This document shows positions 25,344-34,181 of a stretch of 64,000 nucleotides of DNA, piece after piece. A program made the position numbers and the translations under genes. This DNA is from JASEGV01 sp947085405 (GTDB taxonomy: Bacteria > Bacteroidota > Ignavibacteria > UBA10030 > BY39). The stretch is from contig CAMTWO010000013.1 of NCBI GenBank assembly GCA_947085405.1, positions 162,014-226,013 on the forward strand. Reading direction: 5' to 3'. How positions within the stretch are numbered: the first letter of the stretch is position 1; each line of letters begins with the position of its first letter. The notes beneath the pieces were generated by a model, which saw only the letters and a program-made list of their open reading frames with translations, was not told the DNA's origin and did no database searches.

Positions 25344-27509
25344 ATGAGCGACATTTATCAACATCGCGGCGAAACAATTTATCTTGTTCTAATCTATCAT
25401 CAGCATCAACCGATATATATTGATCACGAAAAAGATCAATTAGCCGCTCCTTGGGTTCGAACACATTCTACCAAAGATTATTATCGCATGCCTGCGATGC
25501 TGCAAAAATATCCTAATGTTCACTGCACGATAAATCTAACCCCGTCACTCTTAATGCAGATTGAAGAATACTATCTTCGTCGGCTAAAACCAAATATCAA
25601 TTTAAAGACCGATATTCTTTTCGATTTATTGATTAAACCGGCAGAGAAATTTACTCAGAAAGATATCTACAACTTATATAAAACTGCATGGAGTGCATTA
25701 AGCGTTAACGAAGTTGTAAGAAGGAGATTTCCTGAATTCGATTTACTTCATTCCGAATTTACACAAGCGCTGAAAAATAATTTCGAAATTAACAATCGCA
25801 AAAAGCTTCGGGAACTGAAATTCTGGTTTTCGCTTGCGAACTTTGATCTTGATATTCTTGAAGCACCTTTGAAATTAACAGATGGAACGATAATCGATAT
25901 TAGCGATATAGTTGAACGTAAAGCTGACCATAAATACTACTTACGCAAACCTGTAACCGAAGCCGATTGCCAACGGTTATCAGTAGTAACTTACAAATTG
26001 ATGTCGAACATAATTCCAATCCATAAAAAATTAGCGTACGACTTAAAAACTAATACCGGGCAGATCGAACTAATTACTACACCGTTCAACCACCCGATTA
26101 TTCCTTTGATTTGCAACTCAGATGTCAGTAAAGTTTGTATGCCTCATCATCAATTTCCCCAAAAATTTTCCTATCCTGATGATGCAAACGAACAGGTTAA
26201 ACAGGCAATCAGGTTTTATGAAGAAAAATTTGAAACACTTCCATTAGGGCTTTGGCCCTCGGAAGGTTCAGTGAGCGAAGAAGCCCTCGAAATATTTTTA
26301 AGTTGTGGCATTAAGTGGGTTGCTACTGATATGCAAATCTTGCGAAAATCTTCGAACGAAAACTTATCGCACTGCACACCATATAGATATAAAGATTCTG
26401 ACGGAGCGATATTTTTCAGGGATACTGAATTATCGGACAGGGTAAGTTTTAAATATCAGTATTTAGATGGCGAAGAAGCCGCTGATGATTTTATAAAATA
26501 TGTGCTAGCACAGACGCACCGCGAAAAAAAACGTGAACGAATTTTAACTGTGATTATGGACGGGGAGAATGCTTGGGAATGGTTCCACCGCGATTATGAG
26601 GGGAGAGAATTTTTGAATGCCCTTTACCGTAAATTAGAAAAATTATTCCATACACGACAGATTGTTACTGTAACACCTGCTGAATTAATTTACGGTAATC
26701 CGAAGCGAAATATTCCTCCGCATCCTATTGAAGGTTTACCAAAGTTGCCGCATCTTGCACCGGGTTCCTGGATTCACGCCGATTTCAGTAAATGGATAGG
26801 GAATAAAGAAAAAAATCAAGAATGGGAATTGCTGCTGCAAGCCCGCTCGGATTTAGAAAAACATAAAGTGCCTCACAGTAATACCAAAAAATTAAAACCT
26901 AATACGAAATTATGGTATGCTCAACAAGCTTGGCACGAAATGTACGCCGCCGAAGGTTCAGATTGGTTCTGGTGGGCAGGTGAGAATCAAGAATCGCCAT
27001 CGAATAAAAAACCTTTTGATGAATTATTTTTGCAACGGATCGAAAGAGTTTATACAAATGCGAATAAAGCCGGATATAAATTACAGTTACCCAATTTCCC
27101 TAAGATGCAAGAAACAACAACCATCACAAAGCGTCCTGTAACAAATATAAAAACCATGCAAACAGGTAGGAAAATGGTGCGGGTTATTTTTTTGTGCGAC
27201 GCACGCAAAGTTAATGTCAAAGAATCGATTTATATTGCAGGGAACGTGGAGGAATTAGGCGATTGGAACCCCAACTCAGTGAGAATGTACGACGATGCTA
27301 CACACGGCGATATAAAAGCTAACGACGGTATTTGGGCATTGGAAGTTCAACTACCTGAAGGGAAAGAAATTTCTTATAAATATACAAACAGCGGCAAACC
27401 GGGTGTGTGGAGCGGCTCTGAAGAATTTCCAGCTCACAACCGCACAGCAATTATTAATGCAGATAATGAAAACAAACATATTGTTAAAGATTTATTCGGT
27501 AAATTATAA
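25344..27509 (+). CDS. Glycoside hydrolase family 57 protein with C-terminal starch-binding-like domain
   Basis: A 721-residue GH57 enzyme, a family of alpha-amylases, amylopullulanases and glucan-branching enzymes acting on alpha-glucans. Region 1 is YHQHQP (residues 19-23). The putative nucleophile Glu is in GLWPSEG (about residue 305), and the acid/base Asp is in IMDGENAWEW (about residue 406). The C-terminal part (about residues 620-715) has the beta-sandwich pattern IYIAGNVEELGDWNPNSVRM...DGIWALEV of a CBM20/48-like domain. No signal peptide is seen, so it likely works on intracellular glycogen. Confidence 0.9.
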   Translation: MSDIYQHRGETIYLVLIYHQHQPIYIDHEKDQLAAPWVRTHSTKDYYRMPAMLQKYPNVHCTINLTPSLLMQIEEYYLRRLKPNINLKTDILFDLLIKPAEKFTQKDIYNLYKTAWSALSVNEVVRRRFPEFDLLHSEFTQALKNNFEINNRKKLRELKFWFSLANFDLDILEAPLKLTDGTIIDISDIVERKADHKYYLRKPVTEADCQRLSVVTYKLMSNIIPIHKKLAYDLKTNTGQIELITTPFNHPIIPLICNSDVSKVCMPHHQFPQKFSYPDDANEQVKQAIRFYEEKFETLPLGLWPSEGSVSEEALEIFLSCGIKWVATDMQILRKSSNENLSHCTPYRYKDSDGAIFFRDTELSDRVSFKYQYLDGEEAADDFIKYVLAQTHREKKRERILTVIMDGENAWEWFHRDYEGREFLNALYRKLEKLFHTRQIVTVTPAELIYGNPKRNIPPHPIEGLPKLPHLAPGSWIHADFSKWIGNKEKNQEWELLLQARSDLEKHKVPHSNTKKLKPNTKLWYAQQAWHEMYAAEGSDWFWWAGENQESPSNKKPFDELFLQRIERVYTNANKAGYKLQLPNFPKMQETTTITKRPVTNIKTMQTGRKMVRVIFLCDARKVNVKESIYIAGNVEELGDWNPNSVRMYDDATHGDIKANDGIWALEVQLPEGKEISYKYTNSGKPGVWSGSEEFPAHNRTAIINADNENKHIVKDLFGKL

Positions 27510-27522
27510 AGGGAATAATTAA

Positions 27523-27936
27523 ATGAAATTTCACACTGAATACCTTTGGATGAACACAAAAAAACACAGAGATTATATCAACATAACAAACGATGTTGAA
27601 GAAATTTTACAACGCAGCGGAATTAAAGAAGGAATGATATTGATATCGGCGATGCACATTACGGCTGGTGTGTATATCAACGACGCGGAGTCGGGTTTGA
27701 TTCAAGATATCGATGAGTGGCTTGAAAAATTGGCGCCCTTCAATCCCGATTACCGCCACCATCGAACGGGTGAGACCAACGGCGATGCACATCTGAAAAG
27801 TTTGCTGATTCATCACGAGGTAATCGTTCCTGTTACGAATGGTCGTTTCGATTTTGGCCCCTGGCAGCAGATATATTACGCCGAATTCGATGGGCAACGC
27901 CGAAAACGGGTAATCGTCAAAGCAATGGGCGAATAG
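27523..27936 (+). CDS. YjbQ family (UPF0047) protein
   Basis: A 137-residue member of the YjbQ/UPF0047 family. Some members show weak thiamin phosphate synthase activity, but the main role is unclear. The signatures are SAMHITAGVYIND (His/Thr), the HHRTGETNGDAHLKSLLIHHEV block with several conserved His residues, and the GPWQQIYYAEFDGQRRKRV ending. It follows GH57 with a 13-base gap and is probably in the same transcript. Confidence 0.93.
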   Translation: MKFHTEYLWMNTKKHRDYINITNDVEEILQRSGIKEGMILISAMHITAGVYINDAESGLIQDIDEWLEKLAPFNPDYRHHRTGETNGDAHLKSLLIHHEVIVPVTNGRFDFGPWQQIYYAEFDGQRRKRVIVKAMGE

Positions 27937-27994
27937 TGTTTGCAAAAGTTTTATGATTAGTTTATATTAATTTCGAAAAAGTGAAAGAAAAAAA

Positions 27995-29386
27995 ATGAAA
28001 TTCAAACTCATAATTATCATATCCCTATCCTTCCTGATAGTTATAAATTTATTTGGTCAAATAATTTCACCAAAACATAATTTACAATTGAATGTAGATT
28101 TAACTCGTTTTTTTGGCGACGAATCTAATGTACTTCTGGAAACTTATTATAGTTTCCGCACCGATGAGTTGTCATATATATCCAACGACGGGATGTATAG
28201 CGGTGGTATAAATATATTTGTGGAAATAAAGCAAGGCGAAAGTGTTCTTGAAAAAGACCACTGGACTGTCCCAAGTACCGCAACCGATTCAGCTTTAGTA
28301 ACGATTGGTAAAACTCTGGTTGGTGTAAGGAAATATTTTTTGAAAGCGGGCGAATATGATTTTAAAATTATTGCAATCGATATCAATAACAAAGATCGGG
28401 TTGATAGTTTACGGTTCCCGATAAATATTTCTCTTTTTCCCACTGATCGAGAGGCAATTAGCGATATCGAAATCTGTTCGTCAATTAAACAAATACCAAA
28501 AGATGAGAACAACATATTTTATAAAAATACTTTAGAGGTAATTCCGAATGCGAGTCTCCTTTTCGGTCCCGGTTTACCAATTTTATATTATTATCTTGAA
28601 GGTTACAATCTTCTTCAGAAAGAATCATCCGAAGAATACATGCTGAAAACATCAGTATTGGATGCAACCGGCAAGGAAATAATTACACATGAGAAAAACA
28701 AGAAGCGTGTTAACAATTCCAGTGTCGAAATTGGCACAATCAATACTACATCACTTAAAGGCGGAACTTACACTCTTAAAATTTCGATTAGCGATACGGT
28801 TAGACGAACAGCAGCAGTTTCGATGAAGCGATTTTTTATTTATAAACCCGGTCAGATCGATTCGCTGCGTACATTATCTTCCGGTGGGATGGTAAGCAGC
28901 GAATATGCTTTGATGTCCGACAGCGATGTTCAGGAAGAATACGAATTGCTTTCATATATTATAACCGATGCCGAGAAAAAACAATTTGGAAAACTAACCG
29001 AATTAGATGCAAAGAGAAAGTTCTTGTATGATTTTTGGAAGCGTCGCGATATCGATCCTTCTACTACCATAAATGAATTCAAGGAGGAATATATGAAGCG
29101 CGTGGAATATGTTAAACAAACTTATTCAGCATCATTCAAGAAAGGTTGGAAAACAGACCGCGGCAGGGTTTATATCGTTTATGGACCGCCGGATGATATA
29201 GAACGTTATCCGAGTTCTTATGATGCGGAACCTTATGAGATATGGAATTACAATTCAATTCAAAATGGTGTAATATTTATTTTTATCGATCGCTCCGGTC
29301 AGGGAGATTACCGTCTTGGTCACTCGAACCACCGGAACGAATTGCAGGACGAAAATTGGTACAATCAGATTAAGAAAGCAAGATAG
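27995..29386 (+). CDS. GWxTD domain-containing protein
   Basis: A secreted or periplasmic protein of 463 residues with a signal-type N-terminus (IIIISLSFLIVINLFGQ). The middle is made of beta-rich domains. The C-terminal GWxTD domain begins with KGWKTDRGRVYIVYGPPDDIERYP and continues to YEIWNYNSIQNGVIFIFID. GWxTD proteins are common in the FCB group and in Acidobacteriota, and their function is not established. It is followed 8 bases later by a lipid acyltransferase gene. Confidence 0.9.
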   Translation: MKFKLIIIISLSFLIVINLFGQIISPKHNLQLNVDLTRFFGDESNVLLETYYSFRTDELSYISNDGMYSGGINIFVEIKQGESVLEKDHWTVPSTATDSALVTIGKTLVGVRKYFLKAGEYDFKIIAIDINNKDRVDSLRFPINISLFPTDREAISDIEICSSIKQIPKDENNIFYKNTLEVIPNASLLFGPGLPILYYYLEGYNLLQKESSEEYMLKTSVLDATGKEIITHEKNKKRVNNSSVEIGTINTTSLKGGTYTLKISISDTVRRTAAVSMKRFFIYKPGQIDSLRTLSSGGMVSSEYALMSDSDVQEEYELLSYIITDAEKKQFGKLTELDAKRKFLYDFWKRRDIDPSTTINEFKEEYMKRVEYVKQTYSASFKKGWKTDRGRVYIVYGPPDDIERYPSSYDAEPYEIWNYNSIQNGVIFIFIDRSGQGDYRLGHSNHRNELQDENWYNQIKKAR

Positions 29387-29394
29387 TTGAATGA

Positions 29395-30270
29395 ATGAAA
29401 AATCAGATAGAATATCTTTTATTTAGATTTTTTCGTTTCATTATTCTAAATCTCTCCCTAAAAAATGCACAACAGTTAGGTTTAAAATTAGCTAACATTT
29501 TTTTTATAATTTTAACACGCCGCAAACAAATTGCTGTCGATAATTTGAGGCAAGCATTTCCTGAAAAATCCGATGCGGATATTTTGATAATAGCTAAAAA
29601 AGCTTTCCAAAATTTTGGAATTACAATAACCGAATTGTTATGGTCTCCCCGCCTCACTCCTGAAATCCTCGATCAACTTGTAAAGTATAAGAATTTGGAT
29701 TTAATGATAAACCGTTGTAAGGAAGGAAAGGGAGTGATAATGCTTTCGGGACATTTTGGAAATTGGGAGTTGTTCGCTTTGGCAACAGGTTTTGTATCAA
29801 AAATCCCTTGTACTATCATCGTCAAAACCCAAACTAATTTGCTGGTGGATAAGATAATTAATGAGCACAGGACATTGTTTGGAAACAAAGTAGTTCCAAT
29901 GGAATTAGCAGTGCGCGAGATATTAGGCTCTTTAAGTAAAGGTGGTGTTGTGGCGATGGTAGCCGATCAAAGCGCTCCCAAAGAGAGCATTTTTGTGAAT
30001 TTTTTCGGAAAACAGGTTGCTACATTTCAAGGACCTGCGGTGTTTGGTTTACGCAGCGGCGCTGCAATGCAAATGGGAATAATTATACGCAAACCGGATT
30101 TTACTTATGAAGCTATAATCGAAGAAATCCAAACTTCCGACCTTACCGAATACAACGAAGCCAATGTGTACGAACTGACCCAAAGGCATACCGCAGTTCT
30201 GGAAAAATATATCCGGATGTATCCCGAACAATGGATGTGGACACATAGACGTTGGAAAAATATTAAATGA
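29395..30270 (+). CDS. LpxL/HtrB-family lipid A acyltransferase
   Basis: An inner-membrane acyltransferase of 291 residues that adds secondary acyl chains to lipid A (or related lipids). The HX4E catalytic motif is in SGHFGNWELFALA (about residues 117-122). The membrane-anchoring N-terminus and the MVADQSAPKESIFVNFFGK segment fit the family, as does the WMWTHRRWK ending. It overlaps the next GT9 gene by 4 bases, so acylation and core glycosylation genes are coupled. Confidence 0.9.
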   Translation: MKNQIEYLLFRFFRFIILNLSLKNAQQLGLKLANIFFIILTRRKQIAVDNLRQAFPEKSDADILIIAKKAFQNFGITITELLWSPRLTPEILDQLVKYKNLDLMINRCKEGKGVIMLSGHFGNWELFALATGFVSKIPCTIIVKTQTNLLVDKIINEHRTLFGNKVVPMELAVREILGSLSKGGVVAMVADQSAPKESIFVNFFGKQVATFQGPAVFGLRSGAAMQMGIIIRKPDFTYEAIIEEIQTSDLTEYNEANVYELTQRHTAVLEKYIRMYPEQWMWTHRRWKNIK

Positions 30271-31310
30271 ATATCAGCGGGAAGATACTGATTTATCAAT
30301 CTGCATTTATCGGTGATGTTATTTTAACATTACCGATGGTTCAGCTTCTTAAAAAAAGATATCCGTCAGTTGCAATCGATTTTGTTGCAACCAAGCGGGC
30401 ATCCGATGTTTTGCAAAATCATACGGATATTAATGAAATTATAATTTATGATAAATACGGAGAGGATAAGGGTTATAAAGGTTTCAAAAGGTTAGCCGAT
30501 TTATTGAAATCAAAAAAATATGATGCTGCCATTGTTCCGCATCGTTCGATACGAAGTGCACTCTTAATATATTTTTCTAAAATAAAAACGAGAATAGGAT
30601 TTAATAGAAGCGCAGGCAGAATATTCTTCACACATATAGTGAAGTATCATTACGATTTACATGAGGTTGAACGGAACATCTCACTTCTGAAACCATTATT
30701 AATTGAAACAAAGAAAAAGGAATTCCCGCGACTGTATCCGAGTATTGCTGATAAAAAAGTCGTAGATAAAATCTTATTTGAAGAAGAAATTTTGGATACA
30801 AGCCGCCTGATAGGTATTGCACCCGGTTCCGTTTGGAATACGAAGCGGTGGACGAAAGAAGGTTATCTTCAGTTAGTGCGGAAATTACTTTCAGAAAAAT
30901 ATATCGTTTGCTTGATCGGTGGTAAAGATGATGTAAAACTTTGTAACGAAATTATTAACAACACAACTGTCGGAGGTGTAATCAACTTATCGGGTAAATT
31001 TACTTTGCTTCAATCAGCGGAATTAATTCGTCGGTGTCGTGTGTTAATTAGTAACGACAGCGCACCTGTTCACCTCGCTGCGGCGGTTGATACTCCGGTG
31101 GTTGCGATATTCGGTGCAACCGCTCCTGCGTTTGGATTTGCGCCCTACAGCGACGGCAGTGTGGTTGTAGAAACAGTCGGACTTAAATGCCGCCCATGCG
31201 CCATACACGGCGGTAATAAATGCCCGGTTGGGACTTTCGATTGTATGAAAAGAATTACACACGAGATGGTTTTTGAGAAGGTGTTGGAGGTGTATAAGTT
31301 GATGATATGA
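30267..31310 (+). CDS. LPS heptosyltransferase II-like (GT9)
   Basis: A GT-B enzyme of 347 residues, like WaaF. KILIYQSAFIGDVILTLPMVQLL opens the N-terminal domain. SNDSAPVHLAAAVDTPVVAIFG is the ADP-heptose site, with AFGFAPYSDG following. The C-terminal LKCRPCAIHGGNKCPVG has the cysteines seen in heptosyltransferase II. It is preceded by the lipid A acyltransferase and ends 4 bases into the next gene. The substrate is inferred from similarity. Confidence 0.88.
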   Translation: MNISGKILIYQSAFIGDVILTLPMVQLLKKRYPSVAIDFVATKRASDVLQNHTDINEIIIYDKYGEDKGYKGFKRLADLLKSKKYDAAIVPHRSIRSALLIYFSKIKTRIGFNRSAGRIFFTHIVKYHYDLHEVERNISLLKPLLIETKKKEFPRLYPSIADKKVVDKILFEEEILDTSRLIGIAPGSVWNTKRWTKEGYLQLVRKLLSEKYIVCLIGGKDDVKLCNEIINNTTVGGVINLSGKFTLLQSAELIRRCRVLISNDSAPVHLAAAVDTPVVAIFGATAPAFGFAPYSDGSVVVETVGLKCRPCAIHGGNKCPVGTFDCMKRITHEMVFEKVLEVYKLMI

Positions 31311-31867
31311 ATAACGAGAACAAAATTATACCACCTCATGGTGGTTATCAAAAATTGAAATCGTATCAAATGGCTGAAATTGTTTACGATGCAACTGTAA
31401 AATTCTGTGCGCGTTTTATAGATAAACGCTCACGAACTGTTGATCAAATGGTGCAAGCAGCAAGGAGCGGTAAGCAAAACATCGCGGAAGGTAGTATGGC
31501 ATCCGGCACTTCTAAGAAAACAGAACTCAAGCTGGTTAGTGTTGCGCGTGCAAGTTTAGAAGAATTGCTTTTGGATTACCAAGATTTTCTGAGGCAGCAC
31601 GGGTTGGAGCTTTGGGGGAAGGAGGATTCAATGGCAAAAGAGGTTAGAAATATTGCTTACCTGGTGGATAGGTCATATAAATCGTATAAGAGATATATTG
31701 ATGATTCATCGGCTGAAATTGCAGCAAACACGATGGTTTGTATTATACATCAAACAAATTACTTGCTCGATCAGCAACTGCGCCAACTTGAGCAAGCATT
31801 TCTGAAAGAAGGCGGCTTTACTGAAAAACTCTACAATGCCAGACAAGACTTTAGAAAAAAATCGTGA
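31307..31867 (+). CDS. Four-helix-bundle suffix-domain protein
   Basis: A 186-residue helical protein. The pattern PHGGYQKLKSYQMAEIVYDATVKFC... with QMVQAARSGKQNIAEGS matches the four-helix-bundle family related to the 23S rRNA intervening-sequence proteins (S23/IVP). The 'suffix' subgroup has an extra C-terminal helical part, here about residues 120-186. The function is unknown. These genes often sit alone near DNA- or RNA-related or mobile features. It overlaps the preceding glycosyltransferase by 4 bases. Confidence 0.85.
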   Translation: MNNENKIIPPHGGYQKLKSYQMAEIVYDATVKFCARFIDKRSRTVDQMVQAARSGKQNIAEGSMASGTSKKTELKLVSVARASLEELLLDYQDFLRQHGLELWGKEDSMAKEVRNIAYLVDRSYKSYKRYIDDSSAEIAANTMVCIIHQTNYLLDQQLRQLEQAFLKEGGFTEKLYNARQDFRKKS

Positions 31868-31934
31868 ATGAGTTTTGCATACCTCTATTATTTTTAGTAG
31901 GTTATTATTGTAAATAAAATCTTAAAAGTAACTT

Positions 31935-32702
31935 ATGGATACTAACAATAAAATCAAAGAAAATGTAAAGCAAAAATACGGGCAGATTGCTAAGGGTGAG
32001 TTGAAACTCGAAGTTACACCGAGTTCCTGCTGCTCATGTGGTAGTAACGACGGCAAAGTTATGTTCGACATGTCTGCACAATATAAAGATTCTGACAGAG
32101 CCGCGATTCCTGAAGGTGCAGACCTTGGACTTGGTTGTGGAACTCCTGCCGCTTATGCAGATTTAGTAGAAGGAATGACCGTTCTTGATTTAGGATCAGG
32201 CGCCGGCATCGATTGCTTTGTTGCATCGAAATATGTTGGCAGCACCGGTAAAGTAATCGGTGTAGATATGACTGAAGAGATGATTAACAAAGCAAACGAG
32301 AACAAGAAAAAAATAAATGCGGCAAATGTAGAATTCCGTTTCGGAGAAATTGAGACTCTCCCTGTTGATACCAATTCAGTCGATAGAGTCATCAGTAATT
32401 GTGTTATCAATCTTGTGCCGGATAAACAAAAAGCGTTCAGCGAAATTTACCGCGTGTTGAAGCTGAATGGAAAATTTACTGTCTCGGATATTGTTGTCGA
32501 TGGTGTGATTTCAGAAAAAGAGAGGCAAGATGCAGCACTCTGGGCTGGTTGTATAAGCGGTGCACTGAGCCGGAATGAATACATCGGTATCATCGAGAAG
32601 GTGGGCTTCAATAACATCAATATTGTTTCTGAAAAAAAATACGACTACAAACTCGAATCGGGTGGTGGACTTTACTCGATCACCGTGACAGGGACGAAAT
32701 AA
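31935..32702 (+). CDS. arsM: Arsenite methyltransferase
   Basis: ArsM transfers methyl groups from SAM to As(III) for detoxification. The 255-residue protein has SAM motif I VLDLGSGAGIDCFVAS and motif II IGVDMTEEMI. The three cysteines that bind arsenite in characterised ArsM proteins are present: C68 in GLGCGTP, C156 in ISNCVINL, and C206 in WAGCISGA. An N-terminal CCSC cluster (C32-C35) is an extra. No arsR, arsB or arsC is next to it, so its control is unclear. Confidence 0.92.
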   Translation: MDTNNKIKENVKQKYGQIAKGELKLEVTPSSCCSCGSNDGKVMFDMSAQYKDSDRAAIPEGADLGLGCGTPAAYADLVEGMTVLDLGSGAGIDCFVASKYVGSTGKVIGVDMTEEMINKANENKKKINAANVEFRFGEIETLPVDTNSVDRVISNCVINLVPDKQKAFSEIYRVLKLNGKFTVSDIVVDGVISEKERQDAALWAGCISGALSRNEYIGIIEKVGFNNINIVSEKKYDYKLESGGGLYSITVTGTK

Positions 32703-33044
32703 TTGGCTCATCAAAAAAAATTAACTTCTCTCTCTGACTTGGACCAACTCTTACCGGAGTCTGAACGAAATAAACTTCCTGCTTTAAATATTCCTACGAA
32801 GCAAAAGCATGATGGGAAAGGGAAAACCGTTCGAGTTTCTATAGAAAAGAAAGGAAGGAAAGGAAAAATAGTAACGATAGTTTCGGGTTTACAACATAAC
32901 CCAACCACAATGGAAGAAATTTCCCGTGTATTAAAGCAGTATTGCGGAGCTGGCGGTACTGTTAAAGAGGGGAAGATCGAAATTCAAGGTGATAATAGAT
33001 CTCGTGTAACAGAAAAACTAAGGGAAATTAATTACAATATCTAA
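32703..33044 (+). CDS. SUI1/eIF1-like translation factor (YciH family)
   Basis: A 113-residue protein with the SUI1 fold in its C-terminal two thirds: KTVRVSIEKKGRKGKIVTIVSGL and QYCGAGGTVKEGKIEIQGD. Bacterial YciH proteins resemble eIF1 and can affect start-codon choice in vitro. The N-terminal 40 residues are polar and charged. The start is a TTG directly after the arsM stop codon, so it is translationally linked with arsM. Confidence 0.9.
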   Translation: MAHQKKLTSLSDLDQLLPESERNKLPALNIPTKQKHDGKGKTVRVSIEKKGRKGKIVTIVSGLQHNPTTMEEISRVLKQYCGAGGTVKEGKIEIQGDNRSRVTEKLREINYNI

Positions 33045-33139
33045 TGATTTGTTAAAAACACATAATTTTTGTAATTTAACACGGCAAAATATGTGTGAAT
33101 TCTCGGATTACACAAAGCTGATGGCAAATAGCTAATTGC

Positions 33140-33187
33140 TAATAGCCAATTGACAATTGACAATTAATCATTAACAATTGGCCATTA
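33140..33187. repeat. AT-rich word repeat with inverted ends
   Basis: GCCAATTG (33145-33152) pairs with CAATTGGC (33175-33182), and TAAT/ATTA extend the stem past one mismatch. The loop repeats CAATTGA twice. It lies upstream of the tRNA gene. Confidence 0.6.
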
Positions 33188-33205
33188 GTATTCGCCCGTA
33201 GTTCC

Positions 33206-33255
33206 AAAATTTAATAAGTTAGCAAACGTAGTGCGGCTAACTTATAAGAAATTTT
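33206..33255. repeat. Long imperfect palindrome upstream of tRNA-Arg
   Basis: A 10-bp perfect stem ATAAGTTAGC / GCTAACTTAT (33214-33223 and 33236-33245) with a 12-base loop. It is extended outside a short bulge by AAAATTT / AAATTTT (33206-33212 and 33249-33255). It could form a cruciform or RNA hairpin. Confidence 0.7.
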
Positions 33256-33258
33256 GTC

Positions 33259-33299
33259 CCGAAGGGATTCCTTCGGAAAGAATCCCGCCACAAGGCGGG
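33259..33299. repeat. Cluster of overlapping GC-rich hairpins
   Basis: Three overlapping inverted repeats: CCGAAGG/CCTTCGG (33259-33276), GGGATTC/GAATCCC (33264-33286) and CCCGCC/GGCGGG (33284-33299). The first two exclude each other, so alternative structures are possible just 15-55 bases before the tRNA. Confidence 0.65.
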
Positions 33300-33313
33300 A
33301 CTCAAACAAATAT

Positions 33314-33387
33314 GCGCCCGTAGCTCAGCTGGATAGAGCGACAGCCTCCGAAGCTGTAGGCCGCGCGTTCGAATCGCGCCGGGCGTA
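33314..33387 (+). tRNA. tRNA-Arg (anticodon CCG)
   Basis: A complete cloverleaf: acceptor GCGCCCG/CGGGCGT (first pair G-U), D-arm GCTC/GAGC with loop AGCTGGATA, anticodon stem ACAGC/GCTGT with loop CTCCGAA (anticodon CCG, codon CGG), and T-arm GCGCG/CGCGC with loop TTCGAAT. The discriminator is A and CCA is not encoded. The other features of the 33045-33435 gap are the palindromes listed upstream. Confidence 0.95.
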
Positions 33388-33435
33388 CTTAATTAAATTA
33401 TATTTTTTCAACTAAACATAAAGGTATTCAATCAA

Positions 33436-34125
33436 ATGCTTCGTCCTAAAAAGAAACTCTCAAAAAAAGAAATGAAAATCGACCCTCTCCTTACAACTTA
33501 TTCTAACGTACTTAACTTCTACGAGAATAATAAAAAATATATTTCTTATGCTTTTACAGGTCTGGTAGTAGTGGTAATCGCTATTGTCTTCTATTTAAAT
33601 AACCGGGCGGCAAACAACGAGCTTGCCTCAATTCAATTAGGAAAAATATTCCAATTCTACGACCAAAATAATTATCAAGTCGCAATTGATGGACAACCTG
33701 AAAAAGGTTTGAACGGTCTAAAAAAAATTGTTGATGAATACGGAGGGACTAAATCAGGAGAAATAGCAAGATTTTATTTAGCTAACGCATATTATGAAAT
33801 TGGTGAGACCGATAAAGCTCTCGCAGAATATGAAGATATAAGTTTTTCTGACAATCTTTTACAGGCTTCGGTTTATGCAGGGATAGCCGGTTGTTACGAA
33901 CGTAAAAGCGATAATTTACAGGCAGCAAAGTATTATGAAAAAGCAGCTAACAAAGTCTCGGACAACGTTCTGACACCTGAATACCTCAGCTTAGCTGGAA
34001 TAAATTACGGAAACGGCGGCAAAAAAGAAAATGCAGTAAATATTTTTAAAAGGATCAAAAAAGAATTCAAAGAGAGCAATGTTGCTCGTGATGCCGATAG
34101 GTATATTGCAGAATATTCCAATTAA
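33436..34125 (+). CDS. Tetratricopeptide repeat membrane-anchored protein (YfgM-like)
   Basis: A 229-residue protein with a short cytoplasmic basic N-terminus, one membrane segment (YAFTGLVVVVIAIVFYL, about residues 42-58) and several TPR-like helical repeats in the rest (GEIARFYLANAYYEIGETDKALAEYEDI, ASVYAGIAGCYERKSDNLQAAKYYEKA). This architecture resembles YfgM, an ancillary protein of the Sec translocon. It is followed by a strong terminator. Function is inferred from architecture only. Confidence 0.75.
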   Translation: MLRPKKKLSKKEMKIDPLLTTYSNVLNFYENNKKYISYAFTGLVVVVIAIVFYLNNRAANNELASIQLGKIFQFYDQNNYQVAIDGQPEKGLNGLKKIVDEYGGTKSGEIARFYLANAYYEIGETDKALAEYEDISFSDNLLQASVYAGIAGCYERKSDNLQAAKYYEKAANKVSDNVLTPEYLSLAGINYGNGGKKENAVNIFKRIKKEFKESNVARDADRYIAEYSN

Positions 34126-34144
34126 TACTTTTTGATTTATAAAC

Positions 34145-34176
34145 AACCCACCCTGAAATACTACGGGTGGGTTTTT
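34145..34176 (+). terminator. Rho-independent terminator
   Basis: A 9-bp GC-rich stem AACCCACCC / GGGTGGGTT with an 11-base loop, followed by a T-run. It lies 20 bases after the TPR gene stop and directly before the MATE gene, so the MATE gene needs its own promoter or readthrough. Confidence 0.85.
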
Positions 34177-34181
34177 CATTT

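Noticed and set aside
33140..33299. A CRISPR array or rRNA fragment next to the tRNA
   Set aside because: There is no regular repeat-spacer spacing; the repeats differ from each other and are hairpins.
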